DNA of 14,106 nucleotides from Lachnospiraceae bacterium (GTDB lineage Bacteria > Bacillota > Clostridia > Oscillospirales > Ruminococcaceae): the NCBI GenBank assembly GCA_023664705.1, contig JAMPFE010000006.1, positions 1 through 14,106 on the forward strand, in the 5' to 3' direction. This document shows, piece by piece, positions 5,527 to 11,203 of this stretch (the first letter of the stretch is position 1; the number at the start of each line of letters is the position of its first letter). The notes beneath the pieces are model-generated. The model did not search any database, was not told the origin of the DNA, and saw nothing but the letters and a program-made list of their open reading frames with translations. Made by a program: the position numbers and the translations under genes.

Positions 5527-6043
5527 TTTGTGGTGGAAATATTTGGAAGCGATGTAATTTTATGTTAAAATCTGGGATTTGCCGTGCTAACCAATTCGGC
5601 GGCGGGAAAGATTGCAGTAAATTGCAGTTCGGGGTGTGTTAAATTGTAGAGAAAGTTGATAGTGTACAGCAGTTAATTGCAGCCGATTTGCAGTTAAATG
5701 CAGTTTTTTGCGGTTTCGTGGTGGAAATATTTGGAAACAATGTAATTTAATGTTAAAATCCGGGATTTGCCGTGCTAACTAATTCGGCGGCGGGAAAGAT
5801 TGCAGTAAATTGCAGTTCGGGGTGTGTTAAATTGTAGAGAAAGTTGATAGTGTACAGCAGTTAATTGCAGCCGATTTGCAGTTAAATGCAGTTTTTTGCG
5901 GTTTCGTGGTGGAAATATTTGGAAACAATGTAATTTAATGTTAAAATCCGGGATTTGCCGTGCTAACTAATTCGGCGGCGGGAAAGATTGCAGTAAATTG
6001 CAGTTCGGGGTGTGTTAAATTGTAGAGAAAGTTGATAGTGTAC
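5481..6043. repeat. Three tandem copies of a 188-bp noncoding unit
   Basis: The unit repeats with an exact 188-base period: the GTTGATAGTGTACAG block starts at 5655, 5843 and 6031. Copies 2 (5669-5856) and 3 (5857-6043) look practically identical by eye; copy 1 (5481-5668) carries scattered changes, including GCGGT for GCAGT and GAAGCGATG for GAAACAATG. No frame is maintained: 188 is not a multiple of three, and no ribosome site precedes an open frame. The array fills most of the gap between the GH5 terminator and the MFS gene. It may be a satellite-like expansion, a protein-binding array or an origin-type iteron region; the sequence does not say which. Confidence 0.93.
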
Positions 6044-6050
6044 AGTTGAT

Positions 6051-6130
6051 AGTTGACAGTTTCGGAACGCCGCCTGCGGCGGCGATTTTAAAATATCGCG
6101 CCGCGAAACGGCGCACCATAACTGTCAACT
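6051..6130. repeat. Inverted-repeat element with internal hairpins
   Basis: AGTTGACAGTT at 6051-6061 and its exact complement at 6120-6130 flank 58 bases. These contain a 7-bp hairpin (CGCCGCC, loop TGC; 6068-6084), an AT-rich near-palindrome and a 6-bp hairpin (GCGCCG, loop CGAAA; 6098-6114). It abuts the end of the 188-bp array, where TTGATAGT is repeated. The size and structure fit a small REP- or MITE-like element. No transposase is present. Confidence 0.6.
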
Positions 6131-6176
6131 GTAAACTTGGCTTTTTTCTTCATTTGAGCCTTTTTATACAAGCTGA

Positions 6177-6200
6177 GGGCAGCCGCCGAAGCGACTGCCC
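6177..6200 (-). terminator. Hairpin after the MFS gene, probable weak terminator
   Basis: GGGCAG and CTGCCC with an inner CGC/GCG close on a stable TTCG tetraloop (minus strand). It lies ten bases after the MFS stop. The following minus-strand bases have no strong U-run, so termination may be partial. Confidence 0.6.
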
Positions 6201-6210
6201 GTGAAGATTT

Positions 6211-7473
6211 TTACTCGTTCCACTTGTACTTCCTCAGTATGAAGCCGAACAGCAGGCACACGGCCGCTCCCGCGACGCCTATGCAGAAAAACAGGAACGC
6301 CGCGCCCGAGCCCTTTCCGCTGCCGAACAGCGTCACAAGAAGCCCGTCGGCATCAGCCATAAGCGGCTCGAATATCTCGTCGACGAATACGCCGCCGAGG
6401 AAAAATCCCAGCGGGATAGTGAAAAACTGGAGCGCGTTGCGGCAGGAAAAGACCCGACCCTGCATCTCCTCGGGGATGGTCTTGCGGAAAACCACGTCCA
6501 TATTCGCGTTCATGAGCGGTATCGGCAGCCAGCCGAGCACCGCGCCTATCGCCCACGGCAGCGTGGAATTGCCGAAGGCGAGGAAGAAATTTTCGGTGCT
6601 CATCGAGAGCAGCAGCGTTGCGCATATCGTCCGTATCCTGTTTTTCGGGGCGGGCAGCACGGCGACGAGCGCGCTCCCTGCGAGCGACGCTATTCCGACG
6701 CAGGTGTTGACTATGCCGAGCGCCGTTTCGCCGCTTTTGGAGATTATCATTGCGGGAACGGCGGCGTCGTACATCGAGGCTATCAGGTTTATGCTCGCGA
6801 GAAACAATATCAGCTTCAGTATAAGCGGATTGTGCTTCAGCCACGACAAGCCCTTGCCCGCGGAGGCGAGAAGCGATTCCTTGGCGCGTTCCTCGTATTT
6901 CGGCTCGGGGATGCGTATAAACAGCAGCAGCGACAAAAACGCCGCAGCGAATGTTAACAGGTCTACCGTGATAACTACGTCGATGCCCGCGAGCGTAAAC
7001 AGCGCCGTCGCGATGACGGGCGTTAATATCGAGTTCAGCGACTGCGAAAACGACCGCAGCCCGCTTGTACGCTGATAGTGCTCCTCGGGGATAAGCATGG
7101 TCGCGGCGACCTCCGCGGCGGGCTGCTGCACGGTATTCATCAGACCGTTAAGGGCGTTGATAACGTACAGATGCCATACCTCGAGGCTGTTCGTTTTGAT
7201 GAGCAGCAGCACGGCGACGGTGCTCAGCGCGGCGAAGAGATCGCACAGCAGCATGGTTTTTTTCTTGTTCCAGCGGTCGCTGAGCGCGCCCGCGAAAATG
7301 CTCATCAGCACGTAGGGCGCGTACGAGCACACCGACAGCAGCGCGGTTTTAAGCGCGGAGCCGCTCTGCGTGTACAGCCACAGCACCAGCGAATACCCCG
7401 TCAGACCGCTGCCGAGAGCGGAAAGGGACTGGGTGCTCCAGAGTAAAATATACGTTTTTAAGCTTTTTTTCAT
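6211..7473 (-). CDS. MFS exporter, macrolide-efflux (MefA)-like
   Basis: The start is set at ATG 7473 (MKKSLKTYILLWSTQ), preceded by AAGGAG at 7484-7489; an in-frame ATG further upstream lies inside the regulatory leader. The product is 420 aa, the usual length for a 12-helix drug:proton antiporter. Motif A of the major facilitator superfamily is visible as GALSDRWNKKK at 62-72, between helices 2 and 3. The remaining sequence alternates hydrophobic helices with short loops and ends in a basic RKYKWNE tail. The N-terminal half is closest in style to MefA/enterobactin-exporter-type transporters of Firmicutes, which extrude macrolides or other small molecules using the proton gradient. The substrate is not determined by sequence. 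A separate promoter, a leader peptide and competing hairpins precede it, strongly suggesting substrate-induced expression. Confidence 0.88.
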   Translation of the reverse strand: MKKSLKTYILLWSTQSLSALGSGLTGYSLVLWLYTQSGSALKTALLSVCSYAPYVLMSIFAGALSDRWNKKKTMLLCDLFAALSTVAVLLLIKTNSLEVWHLYVINALNGLMNTVQQPAAEVAATMLIPEEHYQRTSGLRSFSQSLNSILTPVIATALFTLAGIDVVITVDLLTFAAAFLSLLLFIRIPEPKYEERAKESLLASAGKGLSWLKHNPLILKLILFLASINLIASMYDAAVPAMIISKSGETALGIVNTCVGIASLAGSALVAVLPAPKNRIRTICATLLLSMSTENFFLAFGNSTLPWAIGAVLGWLPIPLMNANMDVVFRKTIPEEMQGRVFSCRNALQFFTIPLGFFLGGVFVDEIFEPLMADADGLLVTLFGSGKGSGAAFLFFCIGVAGAAVCLLFGFILRKYKWNE

Positions 7474-7476
7474 AAT

Positions 7477-7566
7477 GACTTTGCTCCTTGATAAAATTTT
7501 TTTACCCGAAGTGCAAAGTCCGAGGACGGTCATCCTCCGTGCGGCGTCCTCAAACCCTGCACGGAG
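7477..7566 (-). promoter_or_regulatory. Putative translation attenuator of the MFS gene
   Basis: On the transcript three stems are possible after the leader ORF begins. Stem A pairs 7559-7566, inside the leader ORF, with 7535-7542 (8 bp). Stem B pairs 7545-7551, at the leader stop, with 7522-7528 (7 bp, GAGGACG/CGTCCTC). Stem D pairs 7513-7520 with 7477-7484 (GACTTTGC/GCAAAGTC, 8 bp); its 3' arm lies between the AAGGAG site and the MFS ATG and includes the last G of that site. A and B cannot both form except as a pseudoknot, and a 5-bp stem C (7522-7526 with 7533-7537) competes with both. This is the layout of ribosome-stalling attenuators for antibiotic resistance genes; the folding is by eye. 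Confidence 0.6.
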
Positions 7567-7588
7567 CCTTTACAGCGCAAATGACCAT
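7550..7588 (-). CDS. 12-aa leader peptide of the MFS attenuator
   Basis: ATG at 7588 is preceded by GGGGAGGG, a very strong ribosome site for so short a frame, and the frame stops at TGA 7550-7552. The peptide is MVICAVKAPCRV. It lies about 30 bases after the predicted transcript start and directly overlaps the 5' arm of stem A. Ribosome stalling within it could change which downstream stem forms and thereby open or close the MFS start. The role is inferred from layout; the peptide matches no stalling motif I know. Confidence 0.6.
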   Translation of the reverse strand: MVICAVKAPCRV

Positions 7589-7620
7589 TGTTATCCCTCC
7601 CCTATCAATTCTTACAAAAC

Positions 7621-7649
7621 ATTATATCATCTCTCGCGGATTTTGTCAA
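7621..7649 (-). promoter_or_regulatory. Consensus promoter of the MFS gene
   Basis: TTGACA and TATAAT on the minus strand are exactly 17 bases apart. The -35 box includes the TGA stop codon of the upstream lipoprotein gene, so the MFS gene has its own start of transcription although it follows the lipoprotein operon on the same strand. Confidence 0.9.
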
Positions 7650-8350
7650 GCGTTACCCGTATATTCCCCGTACAGCTTGTCGTACTCCTCCGCGGAAATA
7701 TCCCCGTAGTCCGCGTCCATGCCTATGTCGCCTTTGTTCCAGCCCCTGCGGTAAAATTCCTTGGTGAAAGGCTCGGCGATATCGGGATAGGAAATAGTTC
7801 CGCGAGACAGAAGATGCTCGACCTCGTAGCCGTCGGCGGTCTTTTTTATTGCCGACAGAACCTCGTCGGCTTTCATATTGCTGCCCTCGTCATAGGCGAA
7901 GGAGAACAGATGCGCACGCTCGCCGTTGATTTTGCCCTCCTTGAGGTCGATTTTGTCGATATGATTGAGCATTCCCATGCCGAAAAAGCATTTGAAGGTC
8001 ATTTTGCCGCCGTCCTTTTCCCAGAGCTCGAAAGCCTTGGGGTTGGCGCGGTGGGTGAGCACGAGCAGCTCCTCCGTTCCGTCGAAATCGAGGTCGACGA
8101 CGCGCGCGTCGAACACGCTCCGCTCCTCGTCGGCGTAGGTCGCCTTGACCGTTTCGACGTCTTTTTCGGAGATGCCGTCGTCGGGAATGCTCGGCTCGGC
8201 GCTTTGCGGCGACGGGCTCTCCGCGTCGTCGAATATGTACGAGCTTGTGCTTTTGGGCGCGGAAACGCCGTTCGGGGCGTTTTCCGTGCTGCAGCCGACG
8301 AGCGCCGCGAGCATTGCCGTTATGCAGATGATTGCGGTGAATTTTTTCAT
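7646..8350 (-). CDS. Lipoprotein, unknown function, with a DxDxDG calcium-type loop
   Basis: The frame starts at ATG 8350 (site AAGGAG) and encodes 234 aa. The signal peptide MKKFTAIICITAMLAALVGC ends in a lipobox with Cys20 as the lipid anchor. A Ser/Pro-rich linker follows to about 60. The globular part contains VVDLDFDGTEELLVL at 84-98, a D-x-D-x-D-G segment as in VCBS/FG-GAP or EF-hand-like calcium loops, often seen in surface proteins of Clostridia. There are no catalytic motifs I recognise. The upstream lipoprotein gene ends 11 bases before this start, so the two are co-transcribed. The signal peptides of the pair are nearly identical. No terminator follows; the MFS promoter overlaps its stop codon. 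Confidence 0.82.
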   Translation of the reverse strand: MKKFTAIICITAMLAALVGCSTENAPNGVSAPKSTSSYIFDDAESPSPQSAEPSIPDDGISEKDVETVKATYADEERSVFDARVVDLDFDGTEELLVLTHRANPKAFELWEKDGGKMTFKCFFGMGMLNHIDKIDLKEGKINGERAHLFSFAYDEGSNMKADEVLSAIKKTADGYEVEHLLSRGTISYPDIAEPFTKEFYRRGWNKGDIGMDADYGDISAEEYDKLYGEYTGNA

Positions 8351-8361
8351 GTATGTACTCC

Positions 8362-9321
8362 TTATTTGTCGTCAATGCGCTCGACGTCGACGATATGCGC
8401 CGTACAATCGGGCAGGCCGTACGAGCCTACGCGGATATCATCGACCGCGACACGCACAACGGCGGCGTTGTCCTCTCCGAAAATGCCGTCCTCGTCGAAA
8501 TCTATCTCCTCGAGATTTCCGAGGCAGAAGGTATCGCTGTCCGTAATGACCGCGTAATTTTCGTCGGTATTGCCGAATATGCTGAAATTGTAATCCCCCG
8601 TTATGCAGGGAACGGCTGTCTTGGAGCAGTCGGGGTAAAAGGTAAGGTCGCGCGCGCTGAACCTGTAATCGTGATCCTGTATCTCGCGGAACAGCACGCC
8701 CTCAATTGTCAGCTCGCCGTCAAAAAGGATATGCTGCTCGGACACAAAACCGCCGAGCGGATCGCATATGATAACGGTTTTCGCTTCCTTGACCGTCAGC
8801 CCGTTTTCGAGAACGTCCCCCGCTTTCGCCTTAATAAAGGTGATGTTTTCGGCGCCCTCCTCATATTCGTCCATCTTATCGTACAGAAACTCGCTGAGCT
8901 CCTCATAGTCGCTGCCCCGCGCGACGTCGTACAACGGTCTCGCGATGCGGTAGGTGCAGGCGTCGTATTCGATGCAATAAAATTCTCTCTCGCTGATGTA
9001 ATAAACGTCGGATATCTCCTCCTCCGACAGCGCGACGCCGCCGTCGAGCGTCCGCGAGAGCTCCATGCCGTCGTAGGTCTCGAAAATTTTCGCCAGCGTC
9101 TCCCGTGCCTCGTCCGAAAGCCAAGCGTATTCCTCCTCGGGAGAAGAGCTCTCGGGAGCGCTTTCCGAGGTGCTTTCGGGAATGCTCTCCGAAGTGCTTT
9201 CGGGCGTGCTCTCGGGGGCGGAAACGCTGTTCTCGGGAATGCTCTCCGAGGTCTCGTTGTTGCAGCCCGTAAAAGCCGCGAGCATTGCCGTTGTGCAGAT
9301 AATTGCGGTGAATTTTTTCAT
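8362..9321 (-). CDS. Lipoprotein of unknown function with Ser-Glu-Pro repeat linker
   Basis: The frame starts at ATG 9321, preceded by GGAGG, and encodes 319 aa. Signal peptide MKKFTAIICTTAMLAAFTGC has its lipobox Cys at position 20. Residues 23-62 are degenerate tandem repeats of the type ESTPESTSESIPES, a flexible spacer that lifts the domain from the membrane into the wall. The C-terminal domain (about 64-319) is acidic and holds EEIDFDEDGIFGEDN (282-296), a second D-x-D-x-D-type calcium-like loop. I recognise no family. It is the first gene of a two-gene leftward operon and carries the same regulator array in front as the CHAP-like lipoprotein gene, so they are probably induced together. 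Confidence 0.82.
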   Translation of the reverse strand: MKKFTAIICTTAMLAAFTGCNNETSESIPENSVSAPESTPESTSESIPESTSESAPESSSPEEEYAWLSDEARETLAKIFETYDGMELSRTLDGGVALSEEEISDVYYISEREFYCIEYDACTYRIARPLYDVARGSDYEELSEFLYDKMDEYEEGAENITFIKAKAGDVLENGLTVKEAKTVIICDPLGGFVSEQHILFDGELTIEGVLFREIQDHDYRFSARDLTFYPDCSKTAVPCITGDYNFSIFGNTDENYAVITDSDTFCLGNLEEIDFDEDGIFGEDNAAVVRVAVDDIRVGSYGLPDCTAHIVDVERIDDK

Positions 9322-9386
9322 GATGATTGTTCCTCCGTTGTCAGAAATTGTAAATTGATTTGTGTCGCAAATTTATTTACAAGAAT

Positions 9387-9415
9387 ATTTTACCACGGTT
9401 TTTCCGAAAATTCAA
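9387..9415 (-). promoter_or_regulatory. Promoter of the two-lipoprotein operon
   Basis: TTGAAT and TAAAAT on the minus strand are 17 bases apart. The -35 lies in the promoter-proximal unit of the repeat array, the same geometry as at 3727-3755. Confidence 0.75.
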
Positions 9416-9473
9416 CTACAAAACGGTTACAATTCGGTTACAAAACGGTTACAATTTTCGCGGAATTATTACA
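9410..9473 (-). promoter_or_regulatory. 11-nt direct-repeat regulator array (copy 2)
   Basis: On the minus strand three TGTAACCG-type units and one TGTAGTTGAAT unit follow each other with an 11-nt step, and a TGTAAT lies 20 bases further upstream. The block aligns base for base with 3750-3813 at a constant offset of 5660. Conservation of a noncoding block in front of two otherwise different genes supports function. Confidence 0.7.
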
Positions 9474-9478
9474 ATTTT

Positions 9479-9731
9479 GTAACCTTTGGAGAGAAAGGTG
9501 GGTTATTATAAGCGGGAGAGGACCCGCTCCCATATAAGCTCACGACCTAAAATTATGAAAAATATTTTACACGGACAGGCGTATGTCCGTGTAAGTTGCT
9601 ATAATGTTACCGTACCATCAGCATATATCGGCGGCTTGGATTCCGGTCGGCTTTTCTTTTTTTCGTATCGCCAAGAGCCTGTTTCCGATAGTGTGATAGT
9701 TGAAAATAAGCACTATACTTCCTAAAAGTAC
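9479..9731. other. Intergenic region before the dynamin operon; no gene seen
   Basis: Frames here lack ribosome sites and protein-like composition. A minus-strand terminator-like hairpin lies at 9567-9594 and a small GC-rich hairpin (AGCGGG/CCCGCT) at 9511-9528. Gene orientation switches from leftward to rightward across this stretch. Confidence 0.5.
9567..9594 (-). terminator. Orphan terminator-like hairpin
   Basis: TTACACGGACA at 9567-9577 and its exact complement at 9584-9594 form an 11-bp stem with a six-base loop. The minus strand then runs into a U-rich stretch (AATATTTTTCATAATTTT). No minus-strand gene is seen to its right, so the transcript it would end is unknown, possibly antisense from the promoter region of the dynamin operon. 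Confidence 0.5.
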
Positions 9732-9760
9732 TTGACTAATAGGAATTATTGTGCTATAAT
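9732..9760 (+). promoter_or_regulatory. Upstream promoter of the dynamin operon or of a leader RNA
   Basis: TTGACT and TATAAT are 17 bases apart on the plus strand. TTCCTA at 9719-9724 and TAGGAA at 9740-9745 form an inverted repeat centred on the -35 box, and ACTATAC (9713-9719) pairs with GTATAGT (9768-9774) across the whole promoter. Both look operator-like. The next gene starts about 310 bases downstream. Confidence 0.7.
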
Positions 9761-9855
9761 ATAGACAGTATAGTTCGTCTTGTCGGAGGTAAGTGTCCTT
9801 ATAACAAATACTCGTATGTCCGGATAAACTGTTACGCTGCACAAATTTCATAAAC

Positions 9856-9985
9856 GCCATTTGTGAACAATCAACAAAATTGTTGCATATAGCTATAAGT
9901 TATATTGATATTCTGTACAGAATATGATATGATGTGTTTGCGAATTTTGTTGATTTATGCAGCATTGTGCATTTTGACAAATGGC
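9856..9985. repeat. Nested inverted repeats around the dynamin operon promoter
   Basis: Outer arms GCCATTTGT (9856-9864) and ACAAATGGC (9977-9985), and inner arms ATCAACAAAATT (9870-9881) and its complement (9943-9954), are perfect and enclose the second promoter and its palindrome. TGCACAA (9838-9844) and TTGTGCA (9965-9971) give a third, competing pair. In RNA from the upstream promoter these could fold; in DNA they could be multiple operator sites. Confidence 0.6.
9905..9933 (+). promoter_or_regulatory. Dynamin operon promoter with operator in the spacer
   Basis: TTGATA and TATGAT are exactly 17 bases apart. The 18-bp perfect palindrome ATATTCTGTACAGAATAT at 9908-9925 fills the spacer, so a dimeric repressor bound there would block RNA polymerase. 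The start of transcription would be near 9940, about 135 bases before the first ATG. No regulator gene is seen in the operon. Confidence 0.65.
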
Positions 9986-10075
9986 ATGACGAATATTGCC
10001 GATTGATATAGCGGAGCGTTTCTGCGTAAAGGAATGCTCTGCAGTCGATTTTAATTAATGAAAGGAAATGAAAGC

Positions 10076-11170
10076 ATGTTTGACTGTTTGTATGTTGATG
10101 AACGAAAGGTTTATCCCACTTTGGTAGTTTCTACGATGAGCAGCGGCAAATCCACGTTGATCAACGCGCTGGCGGGAAAGGAGCTTATGCCAAGCAAAAA
10201 CCGTGCCTGCACAGCCAAATCCGCAGCTATCTTGGATAACGATATGCAGGATGAATTTGTTATCCATGCCGTAAATTCGGACGGCAAGTACACCTTGATC
10301 GAACACGCAGATCAAAAAGCGGTCGCTAAATTCAACGATACAAACGAGGTATTGGAGATGATAATTGAGGGCGACATAAAGGGTGTTAAAAACAGTACAA
10401 AAGCAATGCTTTTGATCGATACGCCCGGCATCAATAATTGTTTGGACACGTCGCACAGCGATATTACCGAACAGACCTTGCGCGAGTTTGACGAGGGTCT
10501 GATACTTTACATAATCAATGCGCAGCAGATCGGTACTTATGACGACGAGCTGTTTTTAAAGCGCATTGCGGCTAAGCTGAAAGAATGTCCTATGTTTGGC
10601 GTAATATTTGTTATAAATAAAATGGATACGGTTGACCCGCAGAAAGAGCCGCTTGACGGAGTTGTTGAAAATTGCCGGCGCTACATAGAGGGCAAGGGTA
10701 TCAAAGAGCCATTGATAATACCGGTATCTTCAAGCGCAGCACTGCTGTTCAAAAAGGTTATTGGCGGCGAAAAGCTCTCCGAAAAGAACGAGGACGAGTT
10801 TGCATTATATTATAGGTGTTTTAAAAACGACTGCTTTTCGCTGACAAATTATATCCGTGACCCGGAGCTTGGAGATATGAACGAGGTTTTCGAGGTCGAT
10901 GGCACCAAATACACTAAGGCGGCGCTTTACGGGGCGCTCCGCAACACGGGGTTTTTGGCTTTGGAAGCCGCGATAGACAGTGCGCTTGTAAGTTCGCTTG
11001 AAATGAAAGCGCCAAAGATTAAGTTCAACAAGTCTCAACCAAACGGCAATAACCCTCCCGCTACGGTGGAGGAAACCACAGCCGCCGGAAAGAAACGCAC
11101 ACAAGCAACAGCGAAAGCTCGCTCTGCCAAGACAACCAAGAAGATTAAAAAGCGTAAGAAGAAACGCTGA
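10076..11170 (+). CDS. Small dynamin-like GTPase with Lys/Arg-rich tail
   Basis: The start is set at ATG 10076, which has AAAGGA nine bases upstream; an earlier in-frame ATG at 10058 has no site. The product is 364 aa. GTPase motifs are G1 STMSSGKST at 19-27, the switch-I Thr near 46 in RACTAK, G3 DTPG at 115-118 and G4 NKMD at 181-184, all in the order of the dynamin superfamily. The first Gly of the Walker A motif is Ser19. After the G domain there is only a short helical part (about 230-310), then a low-complexity basic tail (about 338-364) ending KKIKKRKKKR. The long stalk of bacterial dynamins is missing, so it may work with the large partner encoded next, with the tail binding acidic lipids or nucleic acid. 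The next ATG is 33 bases downstream. Confidence 0.85.
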   Translation: MFDCLYVDERKVYPTLVVSTMSSGKSTLINALAGKELMPSKNRACTAKSAAILDNDMQDEFVIHAVNSDGKYTLIEHADQKAVAKFNDTNEVLEMIIEGDIKGVKNSTKAMLLIDTPGINNCLDTSHSDITEQTLREFDEGLILYIINAQQIGTYDDELFLKRIAAKLKECPMFGVIFVINKMDTVDPQKEPLDGVVENCRRYIEGKGIKEPLIIPVSSSAALLFKKVIGGEKLSEKNEDEFALYYRCFKNDCFSLTNYIRDPELGDMNEVFEVDGTKYTKAALYGALRNTGFLALEAAIDSALVSSLEMKAPKIKFNKSQPNGNNPPATVEETTAAGKKRTQATAKARSAKTTKKIKKRKKKR

Positions 11171-11203
11171 ATTCAATTAAAAAATTTTTTGGAGGATAAG
11201 CAA

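Noticed and set aside
5481..6043. CRISPR array
   Set aside because: The repeated unit is 188 bases with no variable spacers between copies, and there are no cas genes in the window.
7473..7533. Start of the MFS protein at the upstream in-frame ATG (7533)
   Set aside because: That ATG has a GGAGG directly touching it, too close for initiation, and would add 20 residues encoded by the hairpin region. The ATG at 7473 has a well-spaced AAGGAG and opens the first membrane helix.
7370..8557. Long plus-strand frame across the MFS promoter and a lipoprotein gene
   Set aside because: It is antisense to well-supported genes, has no ribosome site, and its open length follows from the GC-rich codon use of the minus-strand genes.
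9486..9725. 79-codon plus-strand protein before the dynamin operon
   Set aside because: It passes through a perfect hairpin, lacks a proper start signal and shows no domain-like sequence.
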